From positions 248,001 through 312,000 of the forward strand of contig CAWAOP010000041.1 in NCBI GenBank assembly GCA_963783505.1: DNA of 64,000 nt, read 5' to 3'. Below, piece after piece: positions 55,141 through 64,000 of this stretch. Made by a program: the position numbers and the translations under genes. Position 1 is the first letter of the stretch. Each line of letters begins with the position of its first letter. The stretch comes from BOG-224 sp963783505. GTDB lineage: Bacteria; Acidobacteriota; Terriglobia; Bryobacterales; Bryobacteraceae. The notes under the pieces were generated by a model that ran no database searches, had not been told where the DNA came from, and saw only the letters and a list, made by a program, of their open reading frames with translations.

Positions 55141-56070
55141 CTACGCGGGCTGGTCGGCGCGCCTACGCAGGAGCGCTCGAATGCCGAGCAGGCAGGCCAT
55201 GGACCCTAACAGCATGATCCCAGGGGGCTCGGGGACACCCGAGGAAGGCAGATCCAGTGGGCCAGTGATGGGTTGGTCGGAGAACTCGATCCAGAAATCA
55301 CCCGAGAGCTGCGACTGCCCGGAGCCCCAATAGCTGGATGTGGTCGTTTGGGTCTTCAGCTCGAAATTGAACCTGCCGTCTCCGTAAGCGTCTCTCCAGT
55401 CCGTCCACAAGCCAGTCTGCGACACAGAGCCTACCCAGTTACTGTTCGACGAGGTCACGACGTCCGAGTTGGGGCTGCTGCTGGGGGACGTCACGTCCCA
55501 AAGCACCGCCCCGCACGGCCTGGAGTCTACACTACAGTCACTGGCTGGACCGTAGTGGCCCCCGCCCACCAGATCGTATTGGATCGCGTAATAGACAGGG
55601 CTGTTGGGATCGAGGGACGAGCCGTCGGGATTTCGCAACTCGAAGTCCATCGCATACCCGAGTTCGGTCGATAGATCGTAGCCGCTGCCACCGGCGCTAA
55701 CCTGTGCGAATTCCTGAACGTGGATGAAGTCGCCGAGGATGGTCAGGGCCATGTCGTAGTTTCCGAATCGCACACGGACCGGGTTAGGGGAGGTGGCTGT
55801 ATTCCATACGTCCGTCAGATCGGGCGAGAACGTGCCGTAAGGCTGGCCGCTGCCGCCGGAAGAGATCCACTGGTTCCCGTCGGTCCCATCCCAGTGCTGC
55901 GGGGTTTGCCAAAAGCCGTTGTAGCCCGAGTAGCTGACCCCGAACGCAGCTTGCTGCTGGTAGTTGAGGTAGGAAATCTGATATTGGATGGGTCCGCCGA
56001 AGACCGGCGGCGCGCAGAGGCCGATCACCACCAGCGATGCAGTGACAGCCCAAGAAGTGTGTCGGTACAC
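55141..56070 (-). CDS. PEP-CTERM sorting domain protein
   Basis: A 309-residue secreted protein. It has a signal peptide (VTASLVVIGLCAPPVFG) and a Ser/Thr/Gly/Asn-rich body with a lectin-like repeat pattern. The C-terminal PEP-CTERM signal is VPEP, then a hydrophobic helix (GIMLLGSMACLLGIRAL) and an Arg cluster. Such proteins are sorted and anchored by exosortase-type systems in matrix-producing bacteria. It is unlike its neighbours in codon context and sits between the two copies of the lhgO duplication. Confidence 0.9.
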   Translation of the reverse strand: MYRHTSWAVTASLVVIGLCAPPVFGGPIQYQISYLNYQQQAAFGVSYSGYNGFWQTPQHWDGTDGNQWISSGGSGQPYGTFSPDLTDVWNTATSPNPVRVRFGNYDMALTILGDFIHVQEFAQVSAGGSGYDLSTELGYAMDFELRNPDGSSLDPNSPVYYAIQYDLVGGGHYGPASDCSVDSRPCGAVLWDVTSPSSSPNSDVVTSSNSNWVGSVSQTGLWTDWRDAYGDGRFNFELKTQTTTSSYWGSGQSQLSGDFWIEFSDQPITGPLDLPSSGVPEPPGIMLLGSMACLLGIRALLRRRADQPA

Positions 56071-56215
56071 GTCGTCCCCCTTTCAACCTGGAAACGAACA
56101 TGGGTCCCCAATTAGAATTTCATTTACGAACAATGAATTCAAGACCTAAAACGCTGAATTCGTCCGAATCAGTACCATGGAGCCGGCGCTCGGCGAGGCC
56201 GCGTTTTTCTCAGGC

Positions 56216-56342
56216 GGACAATCCGGGCGTCAGGAAACCTCTGGCCCATCCTGTAAGCGGTGGCCAGTCCGACAATGCCGCCGCCGATGACGATGACTCG
56301 CTTCCCGTTCATGAGATTCCACTCCGAGTGTAGCGTGCGGCG
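56216..56342 (-). pseudogene. 5' fragment of lhgO (duplicated remnant)
   Basis: The second copy of the 127-bp repeat. It begins with the same ATG (56312) and codes the same first ~33 residues (MNGKRVIVIGGGIVGLATAY... to ARIV), then loses similarity. It cannot make a functional oxidase and looks like the scar of a duplication or insertion event. Confidence 0.88.
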
Positions 56343-56434
56343 TCGCAGCCACTGCCCCCACAGCCTGGTGGGGTTAACGACTGGCCCACCGAACGGCGGT
56401 AAGCTGGTTGTTCCTTTGGGTAAGGAGATCCGAA

Positions 56435-58510
56435 ATGAACCGCGAGTTTTTCCGTTCTTTCACCGGCGGTCTGATGGTGGCCGCCTGCCTGCTCACTTTG
56501 GCTGCCCGCGCCGACGAAGGCATGTGGACGTTCGATAACCCTCCCACGCAACTCCTGCAACAGAAATACGGGTTCACTCCGACCGCGCAGTGGCTGGAGC
56601 ACATCCGCCTCTCTTGCGTACGCATGAACGATGGAGGCTCGGCCTCCTTTATCGGCCCGCACGGCCTCATTCTGACCAACCACCACGTGGCGTTGGGCCA
56701 GTTGCAGAAGAACTCCAATGCGCAGCGCGATTACGTGCGCGACGGTTTCTACGCCGCCACCCAGGACCAGGAAATGAAATCGCCGGACGCCGAAGTCAAC
56801 GTCCTGGTCTCCATGGAAAACGTGACGGATCGCGTTGCGGCCGCGGTGAAGAGCGCGAAGACCCCCGAGGCCGAATTCGCAGCCCGCCGCGCCGCCATCG
56901 CGCAGATCGAAAAGGAAAGCACGGACAAAACCGGGCTGCGATCGGATGTGGTCACGCTCTACCAGGGCGGCGAATACTGGCTGTATCGCTACAAGAAATA
57001 CACCGACGTGCGCCTGGTATTCGCGCCCGAGCAGCAGATTGCTTTCTACGGCGGCGACCCGGACAACTTCACCTACCCGCGTTACGATCTGGACCTTGCG
57101 ATCTTCCGCGTCTATGAAAACGGCAAGCCCATCGATAGCGCGAACTACCTGAAATGGAACCCCAAGGGCGCTGCCGAGAACGAGTTGGTCTTTGTCTCCG
57201 GCCACCCGGGAACGACCCTGCGGCTCGACACTGTGGCCCAGCTCGAAGCCCAGCGCGATTACGCCGAGCCGGCCAACATCAAGCTGCTCAAACATCGCAT
57301 CGACGCGCTGCAGAAGTACGCCGCCGCCGGGGCCGAACAGGCGCGGCAGGTGACCTCGGTAGTATTCGGCGCGGCCAACAGTCTGAAACTGCGCGAAGGC
57401 CGCTTGAAGGGTTTGCTGGACCCCGCGATCATCGCAAAGAAGCAAGCCGAGGAGAAGGATTTCAAGGCGAAGGTGCTGGCCAACGCGCAATGGAAGGCCG
57501 CGTGCGGAGGCGCATGGGACGCCATCGCCGAAGCCGAAAAGAAAGCCGCGCCGCACACCAAGGAACAGGTTTTCCGCACGCTCGATTCGCAATTCGCTCA
57601 GCTAGCGATGAATATCGTCCAATACGTCGCCGAAATCGGGAAGCCGGATGGCGAGAGGCTGGCCGGCTACCACGATTCGCAACTCGAATCGCTGAAGCAG
57701 CGGATGTTCTCCCCGGCGCCCATCTACGCCGCCATGGAGACCGTGCGTATCGCTGGAGCGCTCGAACTGGCGCTGGCGGAGTTGGGCCCGAACGACGCAT
57801 TCGTGAAGATCGCTCTCGCCGGACGTACGCCGTCCGCCGCGGCGGCGGCTATGCTGAACGGAACTAAAATGGCCGACCCGGCCTTCCGCCGACAGCTTGT
57901 GGATGGCGGCGGAGCGGCCGTTGCGGCGTCCACCGATTCCATGATCGTCGCGGCGCGCCAACTCGATCCCGTCCGCCGAGAAATGCAAAAGTGGATGGAG
58001 GACAACGTTACGAGCGTGGAGCAGCGGGCCGGCGAGCAACTCGGCAAGGCGCGCTTCGCAGTCTACGGCAAGACTACCTATCCCGATGCCACCTTCACGC
58101 TACGGCTCTCCTACGGCCAAGTAAAGGGCTACGCCATGAACGGCACGCAGGCGCCTCCCCGAACGACGTTCTTCGGCTTGTACGACCGCGCGCAAGGCTT
58201 CAATAACAAGGCTCCCTTCGATCTCCCCGAGCGCTATGTGCAGGGCCGCGACAAGCTGGACCTTTCGACGCCGTTCAATTTCGTAACCACGAATGACGTG
58301 GTCGGCGGCAACTCCGGTTCCCCGGTGATCGACAGGAACGGAGAACTGGTCGGACTGGTGTTCGACGGCAACATCGAATCGCTCGTCGGCGATTACGTGT
58401 ACGATATCGACTCGAATCGCACCGTGGCCGTTCACACCGCCGCCATGACCGAAACGATGCGCAAGCTCTACGGCGCGCAGAAGCTGGTGGATGAGTTGTT
58501 GGGACAGTAG
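56435..58510 (+). CDS. S46-family serine dipeptidyl-peptidase (DPP7-like)
   Basis: A 691-residue secreted protease with a signal peptide (GGLMVAACLLTLAARA). It has the chymotrypsin-like His in LTNHHVALG and the Ser in GNSGSPVID of the S46 family. The catalytic Asp lies in the DPDNFTYPRYDLDLA region. Specificity is set by the residue in the VFDGN loop after the Ser: Gly here, as in hydrophobic-preferring DPP7, rather than the Arg of acid-preferring DPP11. It removes dipeptides from oligopeptides, probably in the periplasm. The SD is AAGGAGAT upstream of the ATG at 56435. Confidence 0.9.
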   Translation: MNREFFRSFTGGLMVAACLLTLAARADEGMWTFDNPPTQLLQQKYGFTPTAQWLEHIRLSCVRMNDGGSASFIGPHGLILTNHHVALGQLQKNSNAQRDYVRDGFYAATQDQEMKSPDAEVNVLVSMENVTDRVAAAVKSAKTPEAEFAARRAAIAQIEKESTDKTGLRSDVVTLYQGGEYWLYRYKKYTDVRLVFAPEQQIAFYGGDPDNFTYPRYDLDLAIFRVYENGKPIDSANYLKWNPKGAAENELVFVSGHPGTTLRLDTVAQLEAQRDYAEPANIKLLKHRIDALQKYAAAGAEQARQVTSVVFGAANSLKLREGRLKGLLDPAIIAKKQAEEKDFKAKVLANAQWKAACGGAWDAIAEAEKKAAPHTKEQVFRTLDSQFAQLAMNIVQYVAEIGKPDGERLAGYHDSQLESLKQRMFSPAPIYAAMETVRIAGALELALAELGPNDAFVKIALAGRTPSAAAAAMLNGTKMADPAFRRQLVDGGGAAVAASTDSMIVAARQLDPVRREMQKWMEDNVTSVEQRAGEQLGKARFAVYGKTTYPDATFTLRLSYGQVKGYAMNGTQAPPRTTFFGLYDRAQGFNNKAPFDLPERYVQGRDKLDLSTPFNFVTTNDVVGGNSGSPVIDRNGELVGLVFDGNIESLVGDYVYDIDSNRTVAVHTAAMTETMRKLYGAQKLVDELLGQ

Positions 58511-58513
58511 CCA

Positions 58514-61500
58514 CTATCGTCCCTTCACTCGCGTCCGCACCGAATACAGCGACGCCCGCGCCGCGATGAACAACGTCTGCCCGTCCTTGCCGCCGAAGAC
58601 CAGTTGCACGGGCCGCTCCGGAACGTCGATCGAATCGATGAGCTTGCCCGCTGGGCTGTACACGTAGATGCGGCCCGCAGCGATGTATACGTTGCCCTCG
58701 GCGTCCACCGCGACGCTCTCTCCGCCCTGATAAGCGAACACTTTCAGCCCCGACAGGTTGCCATCGGGGCCGACGTTCGCCACCAGCGTCTTGGCCTCGG
58801 CTTCATCGGTCATATAAAACGGCTTGCCTACGATGGCGGGAGCGAGGCCGAAACTTCGCAGAACATCGGCGCTCTTGATTCCCCAGCTTACGGCGCCGCT
58901 GGCAAAGTCCTGGCCCGCGGAGATGTACGTCGTACCGTCCGGAGATAGGAACTGGAACGCTCTAGCCGGAACCTCGCCGGTCTGCGGATTTCCCCGCACT
59001 CTCCAGTCCGAAGTTGCCAGCACCGGCGTCATGTTGGGGCGCGCTGCCGCCGGTTGCGCCTGTAAAATCGTGACATCGTCTCCCGGCGCGCCGGGCTTGA
59101 ACGCATAGACAATGCCGTTGCCGGCGTAGGAGACCACCATCAGGTTGCCGGCCTTGTCAATCGCCAGATTGATGGGGTCGAGCGCGTTGTCGCGAACCAC
59201 GGTAACCTCGCGGCTAGCCGCCGACCATCGATAGATCGTTTGCCAGTGCGCGTCCACGAAGTAGAAATCGCCGGTTGGATCCGCGGCGCCGCCGGAGATG
59301 TTGTAAAAGCCTCCGGCCAGCTTCTCGACTCTCGCGCCCGCCGCCAAAACCGGCGACGGCGTCTTCGGCCGAACGGCGGGAGCGGCTCCGGTAAGCGTCA
59401 GCCACGCAAACTCGCGCTGGCGCGCTTCCGCGTCGTGGGTCACGTCATGCACGGCTGCGTCGAACGAGACTTTGCTGTTGCTATAGCAGTGGATGTTGCG
59501 GAAGCGGATGTTCTTCGAATCGGTCACTCGAATCGCGTCGGGGAACGGCTGGTAACTGCTGATGACCCTGTAGATGTGATAGTTCGCCACCGTGATATCG
59601 TGCGAGCCGCTGATCTCCAGCGGCAGCGCGAACGGCCCTTCGCCGCGCTCCTCTTCGGTTTGCAGCGCATAGATCCGCCAGTTGGCCGCGTTGCGAATTT
59701 GAATTTCGTTGCGCACGTGATGTTCGCTGGACATCTGGTACACGCGGCCTTCGGTAGTCGTGTCCGAAACCAGCATCCCGGCCTGAGCGAACGTGCTGGG
59801 CGTCCATATATCGAAGAACGTCCCTCCTCCGCCATCGGTCACCCACAGGCTCGGATACTGCCCGTCCCATCGCCGGTTCATGTCCGGATCGGCCGTGTGC
59901 GCGTTGTTGTAAGGATTCTCGCGGCCGCCGGCTATGCTGTTCGTGCCGTGCCCGCCGAGAAACCGGACGTCGTTCATCAGCGAATCCGCGCCTGCCATCC
60001 ACTTGGCCGCCACGGCGCGCGGGTTCATGCCGTTCGTGTACAGGCCGATTCCGATCATGATGTTCGTCCCGCCCTTCGGAGCTTCGATCATCGGCTTGGG
60101 TCCGCCGACGCCCTGAAACGCCGGCGTACGGTCCAGCAGCACGATCTCCGTGGCGCTCGGATGCAGACCGATCAACACCGTATCCGGCCGCAGCGTCAGC
60201 GTATCGCTCACGACGTATTTCCCCGATGGCAAATAAATCGCGCGGTGCTCCGCGATAGCCTTGCGGAACGCGTCGGTATCGTCGGTCGATGCGTCGCCTT
60301 TCGCGCCGAGCGTGCGAATGTTGACCCACGTTTCAGCGGGCGGCAGCGAGGGCAGATCGCTCTTCCTCTCCGGTGGCAGAGCCGTCAAGTTCACCGCGTC
60401 GAAGACGTCCTTCGGTTCCGGAAGCGCCGCGGCGTCCGCGAATGCGATGCCGTGCGAGAAGGTCCTCGCTTCGTAGATGTCCGCGGGCCCCGCCGTCTTC
60501 TTGCCGCTCTCGCGGAACTGCGCGAACAACGGCACGCGGCGGCAGACCACATTCTCCAGGTTGATTTCGGTGCGCGGTCCGTTTTCGTCGCCGATCAAGA
60601 GCGCGGGGCCGGAGATATCTTCCATGCGCCCGTCTTTGATCCAAAGGTTGTCGCCGAAGTTCGGTTCCGTTTCGATCGCCGTCGGAACATTGTGGAAGTG
60701 TGGGCGAATCAGCGTGAGCCCGGCTTGGCGCTCGCGAATGGCCGCTTCCCGCTGGCCTTCGAACGTCGCGTCCACCATGGTGAACTGCCAGCCCGGCGAC
60801 GGCGTCTGGGTCCACACGCCGTACTGCCCGCCAAAGAAATGGACGTCCTCCGCGACGTTCCCGGTTTCGTGTACGCCCGCGAGGCCCGAGCCGATATGAA
60901 AATCCATGTGCGCCATGTAGCAGTGCTGCGCGTAGCGCCCGCGTATGCCTACCGCCCCTGGGTTGCCATCGCCGATTTCAATATCGATATTCGAGATGGC
61001 CGAATAGAATGTTCCGGCTCCGGCGTCCGATGGCTGACCGTTGCCTCCGCGCCCTCCTCCGCCGCCCGCGCCGCGACCGGCCCCTGCTGCTTGAGTTTGC
61101 TGGTTCGCTCCGCCGCGCCCTGCCGCCGCATCCGGGCTCGGCGCATTCGCGCCGCCCCTGCCGGCCCCGCCCCTTCCTCCTCCCGGCCGCCCGCCCGCGA
61201 AGAACACCATGTAACGTTCGTTGGCCGGGTCCTGATATCCGGGAGTGTTGGGCGCCAGGAAGAAGACGGGCCGTGTAGCGCCATAACCGATCACGCGGAC
61301 TGCCGGCCAGACATTTATAGTCTTCGTGAGACGGTAGCGCCCCGACGGAACGAAGACAATCCCTTCGCCTCCGTTCTCCTGAGCCTTGTCGATGGCGGCC
61401 TGAATCGCGTCGCTATCGTCCGCGGCGCTGTCGGCCGTGGAATTCCTGACCGGCAGGTAGACCGCTTTGGGATCGTCCAAACGGACGGTGTAATAGGACG

Positions 61501-61561
61501 CCGCAAACACCGGCGCGGCGGAAAGAATAGTAGTCAGGAAACCACAAGCCCGTCTGATCAT
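58514..61561 (-). CDS. secreted GH55-like protein with pectate-lyase-3 repeats and a beta-propeller tail
   Basis: A 1015-residue protein with signal peptide (FLTTILSAAPVFAA). Two pectate-lyase-superfamily beta-helix modules (YYTVRLDDPKAVYLPV... about 20-330; VNIRTLGAKGDASTDDTDAFRKAI about 400-700) are arranged as in GH55 exo-beta-1,3-glucanases. Between them runs a Gly/Ala-rich insert (GGRGGAGRGGANAPSPDAA). The C-terminal ~260 residues form an SMP-30/NHL-like propeller (GGFYNISGGAADPTGDFYFVDA...). Likely degrades beta-glucan or a related polymer, but the substrate is not established. The start at 61561 is preferred because upstream residues look non-coding. Confidence 0.8.
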   Translation of the reverse strand: MIRRACGFLTTILSAAPVFAASYYTVRLDDPKAVYLPVRNSTADSAADDSDAIQAAIDKAQENGGEGIVFVPSGRYRLTKTINVWPAVRVIGYGATRPVFFLAPNTPGYQDPANERYMVFFAGGRPGGGRGGAGRGGANAPSPDAAAGRGGANQQTQAAGAGRGAGGGGGRGGNGQPSDAGAGTFYSAISNIDIEIGDGNPGAVGIRGRYAQHCYMAHMDFHIGSGLAGVHETGNVAEDVHFFGGQYGVWTQTPSPGWQFTMVDATFEGQREAAIRERQAGLTLIRPHFHNVPTAIETEPNFGDNLWIKDGRMEDISGPALLIGDENGPRTEINLENVVCRRVPLFAQFRESGKKTAGPADIYEARTFSHGIAFADAAALPEPKDVFDAVNLTALPPERKSDLPSLPPAETWVNIRTLGAKGDASTDDTDAFRKAIAEHRAIYLPSGKYVVSDTLTLRPDTVLIGLHPSATEIVLLDRTPAFQGVGGPKPMIEAPKGGTNIMIGIGLYTNGMNPRAVAAKWMAGADSLMNDVRFLGGHGTNSIAGGRENPYNNAHTADPDMNRRWDGQYPSLWVTDGGGGTFFDIWTPSTFAQAGMLVSDTTTEGRVYQMSSEHHVRNEIQIRNAANWRIYALQTEEERGEGPFALPLEISGSHDITVANYHIYRVISSYQPFPDAIRVTDSKNIRFRNIHCYSNSKVSFDAAVHDVTHDAEARQREFAWLTLTGAAPAVRPKTPSPVLAAGARVEKLAGGFYNISGGAADPTGDFYFVDAHWQTIYRWSAASREVTVVRDNALDPINLAIDKAGNLMVVSYAGNGIVYAFKPGAPGDDVTILQAQPAAARPNMTPVLATSDWRVRGNPQTGEVPARAFQFLSPDGTTYISAGQDFASGAVSWGIKSADVLRSFGLAPAIVGKPFYMTDEAEAKTLVANVGPDGNLSGLKVFAYQGGESVAVDAEGNVYIAAGRIYVYSPAGKLIDSIDVPERPVQLVFGGKDGQTLFIAARASLYSVRTRVKGR

Positions 61562-61637
61562 GGCAAGTCGATTGTATGACCAAGCACGCGACGCGAGTTG
61601 GTCAAGGCACCACGGCAATCACACGGAAACACGAACT

Positions 61638-61650
61638 CAGTGTTACACTG
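61638..61650. promoter_or_regulatory. palindromic operator before the vapBC-like pair
   Basis: CAGTGTTACACTG is a perfect 13-base palindrome (6-bp arms around a central T), 5 bases before the antitoxin start. Toxin-antitoxin complexes usually bind such sites to repress their own promoter. Confidence 0.55.
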
Positions 61651-61655
61651 GATTC

Positions 61656-61901
61656 GTGTTGAAGAACATCACCGTTACGGTTAGCGAGGACTTGGCGCGT
61701 TGGGCGCGGCGAAAGGCGGCCGAAGAAGATACATCCATGTCAAAGCTGATCGCACGCTTGCTTGAAGAGCAGAGGCGGACAACGGACGGGTACTGGCAAG
61801 CCTTCGAGCGCGTGAAACAAATCAAGCCTGTTCCCGGACTCGACGCCTCCAAACGGCCGCCGCGCGAGCAACTCTATGACCGGCCCAAGCATCTTCGTTG
61901 A
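61656..61901 (+). CDS. ribbon-helix-helix antitoxin (VapB-like)
   Basis: An ~82-residue protein. KNITVTVSEDLARWARRKAAEEDTSMSKLIARLLEEQRR is a typical ribbon-helix-helix DNA-binding domain; the tail (VKQIKPVPGLDASKRPPREQLYDRP) would bind the toxin. The start is GTG at 61656 or TTG at 61659. It overlaps the toxin gene by 26 bases and is preceded by a palindromic operator. Confidence 0.8.
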   Translation: MLKNITVTVSEDLARWARRKAAEEDTSMSKLIARLLEEQRRTTDGYWQAFERVKQIKPVPGLDASKRPPREQLYDRPKHLR

Positions 61902-62319
61902 TACGAATGTCCTGCTGTACACGCTGGACGCCGTCAACCGTGAAAAGCACGAGGTGGCCCGCTCCTGGCGGGATGCGCTATGGGCATCTCGCGCCGGGCG
62001 GCTGAGTTGGCAAGTGTTGAACGAATTCTATTCAGTCTCCACGGCTAAGCTTCGGGTACCCGCCGAGACGGCTCGCCAAGTCGTCCAAGAGTATTGGACG
62101 TGGAAGCCGCTCGGGTTCAGCCTTCCGCTCTTGCGCTCGGCGTGGGGATGGATGGACTCTGCTGGCATTCCCTATTGGGACAGCCTCATCCTGGCCGCCG
62201 CGGAATTATCTGAGTGCTCTTACCTGCTCTCCGAAGACTTTCAACAAGGGCGCCGTTTCGCGACGGTAACCGTCGTAAACCCGTTTCGTTCCGAGCCGGC
62301 TGAATTCGGCTTAGGCTAG
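61876..62319 (+). CDS. PIN-domain toxin (VapC-like ribonuclease)
   Basis: A 147-residue PIN protein: SIFVDTNVLLYTLD (first Asp), VLNEFYSVSTAKL (Glu), IPYWDSLILAAAEL (Asp) and YLLSEDFQQGRRF (Glu-Asp). It is translationally coupled to the antitoxin through a 26-base overlap. Mg-dependent RNase activity is expected; the RNA target is unknown. Confidence 0.85.
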   Translation: MTGPSIFVDTNVLLYTLDAVNREKHEVARSWRDALWASRAGRLSWQVLNEFYSVSTAKLRVPAETARQVVQEYWTWKPLGFSLPLLRSAWGWMDSAGIPYWDSLILAAAELSECSYLLSEDFQQGRRFATVTVVNPFRSEPAEFGLG

Positions 62320-62324
62320 GAATC

Positions 62325-64000
62325 TCACCGTTCGTGCACGTCCTCCAGGTATGTGTAGCCGTGCAGTCCGTCTTCGTAAAACCGCAGCAGCGCGCCGCTC
62401 TCTTCGTAGGTCATCTTGTTCTCGCGCAAGGCGGCTTCCACGTCGCGGCGTAGCTTGGCTACCAGCGATTCGCTGTTGAACTGCACGTAGTTCAGCACCT
62501 CGCGCACGGTGTCGCCCTTGATTACCGAATCGAGCATCGCGTCGCCGTTTTCGGTCAGGCGCACGTGAACGGTATTGGTATCGCCGAACAAGTTGTGCAG
62601 ATCGCCCAGGATCTCCTGGTACGCGCCGATCAGGAACGCGCCCAGATAGTAGTCCCCGCCTCCGAACGGATGCAGCGGAAGAGTGCGCTTTACGTCGCGA
62701 CGGTCGATGAACTGGTCCACCTTGCCGTCCGAATCGCACGTGATATCGCCGAGCACCGCGTGCCGCGTGGGCTCTTCCTCCAGACGGTGAATCGGCATCA
62801 CCGGAAACAACTGCTTGATGGCCCAGCTATCCGGCATGCTTTGGAACAGGGAAAAATTGCAGAAGTAGGTATCGGAGAGCATGGCGTCGATGCCCTCCAA
62901 CTCCTCGGGAAAATAATCCAGTTCGCTCGCCAGCTTTTGAATCTTCCGCGAGATCGCCCAATACAGGTTCTCGGCAATGCAGCGCTGCTCGAGCGAAAGA
63001 TAGCCGAGGCTGAAGAGGTTCAACGCCTGGTCCAATGCCTGCTGCGTGTCATGATACCCTTCCAGCAGATTCCTTGGCCCCAGCCCACGGTACGTTTCCT
63101 GCAAGTCGATGAGCGGCTGCTCGGCGTCCGTGGGCGGCTCGGGTGGCGTGTCCGAATCGCCCATGCCGGAAACGCCCAGAACGTTGAACACCAGAATGCT
63201 GTGATACGCCGTGATGGCGCGTCCGCTCTCCGTGATGATCGTCGGATGCGGCACCCCCACTTCATCGCACACGTTCAGCGCGTGGTAGACCACGTCGTTG
63301 GCGTATTCCTGAAGCGTGTAATTGACGCTCGATTCGAAATCCGTCTGCGAGCCGTCGTAATCCACGCCCAGCCCGCCGCCCACATCCAGGTATTTCAAAC
63401 CCGCGCCGGCCCGCGCCAGGTCCACGTACACGCGCGTGGCTTCGTTCACCGCGCCCTTCACCTGCCGGATATTGGTGATCTGGCTACCCAGGTGGAAATG
63501 CAGCAGATTCAAGCAGTCAGCCATTCCGGCGTCTTTCAGTTCCTGCAACGCCCTCATGGCTTCCGTAGCCGAGAGCCCGAATTTCGACCGGTAGCCTCCC
63601 GAACCCTTCCACCGTCCCGCGCCGCGGCTGGCCAGCTTCACGCGGATGCCGATGGACGGCCGCACGCCCACTTTCTGGCAGTACTTCAGGATGAGGTGCA
63701 GTTCGGCGTACTTTTCCACCACCGGAATGATCTGCCGGCCCACCTTCTGCGCCAGCATGGCCATCTCGATGTATTCGTCGTCCTTAAATCCGTTGCAGAT
63801 AACTGGCGTGTCGTTGTCCGCCAGGGCCATGACGGCCATCAGTTCGGGCTTCGATCCGGCCTCCAGGCCGAAATGGTAGGGCTTGCCGAATTCCAGCACC
63901 TCTTCGACTACCTGCCGCTGTTGGTTGACCTTGATCGGGTAAACACAGCAATATCCGCCCTGGTATTTGTGTTCCGCGATGGCGGTCTGAAACGCCGCCT
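62325..64000 (-). CDS. speA: biosynthetic arginine decarboxylase, 5' end outside the window
   Basis: At least 558 residues are visible; the frame is open to the window edge. VYPIKVNQQRQVV holds the PLP-binding Lys, and FGLEAGSKPELMAVMAL, HFHLGSQI and YLDVGGGLGVDYDG are typical of fold-III decarboxylases of the SpeA group. It makes agmatine from arginine for polyamine synthesis. It converges with the PIN toxin with only 5 bases between stops. The start codon lies beyond 64000. Confidence 0.92.
   Translation of the reverse strand, partial: AAFQTAIAEHKYQGGYCCVYPIKVNQQRQVVEEVLEFGKPYHFGLEAGSKPELMAVMALADNDTPVICNGFKDDEYIEMAMLAQKVGRQIIPVVEKYAELHLILKYCQKVGVRPSIGIRVKLASRGAGRWKGSGGYRSKFGLSATEAMRALQELKDAGMADCLNLLHFHLGSQITNIRQVKGAVNEATRVYVDLARAGAGLKYLDVGGGLGVDYDGSQTDFESSVNYTLQEYANDVVYHALNVCDEVGVPHPTIITESGRAITAYHSILVFNVLGVSGMGDSDTPPEPPTDAEQPLIDLQETYRGLGPRNLLEGYHDTQQALDQALNLFSLGYLSLEQRCIAENLYWAISRKIQKLASELDYFPEELEGIDAMLSDTYFCNFSLFQSMPDSWAIKQLFPVMPIHRLEEEPTRHAVLGDITCDSDGKVDQFIDRRDVKRTLPLHPFGGGDYYLGAFLIGAYQEILGDLHNLFGDTNTVHVRLTENGDAMLDSVIKGDTVREVLNYVQFNSESLVAKLRRDVEAALRENKMTYEESGALLRFYEDGLHGYTYLEDVHER

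Noticed and set aside
59240..61579. Long plus-strand frame opposite the GH55-like gene
   Set aside because: Arg/Val/His-rich shadow of a real gene on the other strand with no recognisable domain.

Overview
The window is GC-rich, densely coded chromosomal DNA. Its gene content suggests an acidobacterium of the Solibacter/Bryobacter type. The pointers are the many secreted amidohydrolases with Gly-rich tracts, Tat-exported Gfo/Idh/MocA oxidoreductases, a PEP-CTERM protein, small proteins ending in a basic Ala/Arg/Lys tail, and short REP-like palindromes between genes. This is inferred from gene content only; no rRNA or tRNA gene was seen.

Layout. 1-4.6 kb: end of an M16 peptidase, a complete AmmeMemoRadiSam pair (B-A fusion plus radical SAM enzyme), hfq and hflX. 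4.9-8.1 kb: acpS and nikR, divergent from an ECF-type nickel transporter (nikMQO), with a candidate NikR operator between. 8.1-18.4 kb: dtd, a GHMP kinase, an operon of three amidohydrolases, a PIG-L deacetylase, an unusual etfBA pair, and a 20-residue Lys-rich micro-gene with its own promoter and terminator. 18.4-31 kb: methyltransferases, a Gfo/Idh/MocA protein, DUF3300, an ABC-F protein, and the heat-shock cluster dnaK-dnaJ-hspR with a CPBP protease. 31-48.7 kb: methyltransferases, an amino-sugar-like SIS/ROK/MFS set, a 1000-residue CPBP membrane protein, a PIN toxin-antitoxin pair, argS and a molybdopterin oxidoreductase. 53.7-64 kb: an L-2-hydroxyglutarate oxidase-type gene, part of which is duplicated on the far side of a PEP-CTERM gene, an S46 peptidase, a GH55-like secreted protein, a second PIN toxin-antitoxin pair, and the 3' part of speA.

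The centrepiece is a complete diversity-generating retroelement (DGR) at about 48.76-53.68 kb. A 1040-residue target protein (SIR2-like domain, restriction-endonuclease-like region, NACHT NTPase, C-terminal formylglycine-generating-enzyme/C-type-lectin fold) ends in a 117-bp variable repeat. It is followed by avd, a DGR reverse transcriptase with the diagnostic SQ and YVDD motifs, and a 117-bp template repeat. The two repeats differ at 16 positions, and every one is an adenine in the template. The cassette therefore looks built to hypermutate the sensor end of an intracellular, STAND-like defence or cell-suicide protein.

A second global signal is technical or evolutionary. Ten conserved genes, including dnaK and hflX, carry single-base frameshifts. 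Twelve of the thirteen sites resolve to one extra base, often in a homopolymer, and the sequence after each shift is well preserved. I read these as sequence errors of the assembly rather than true pseudogenes, and annotate the genes across the shifts. The DGR genes show no such break.
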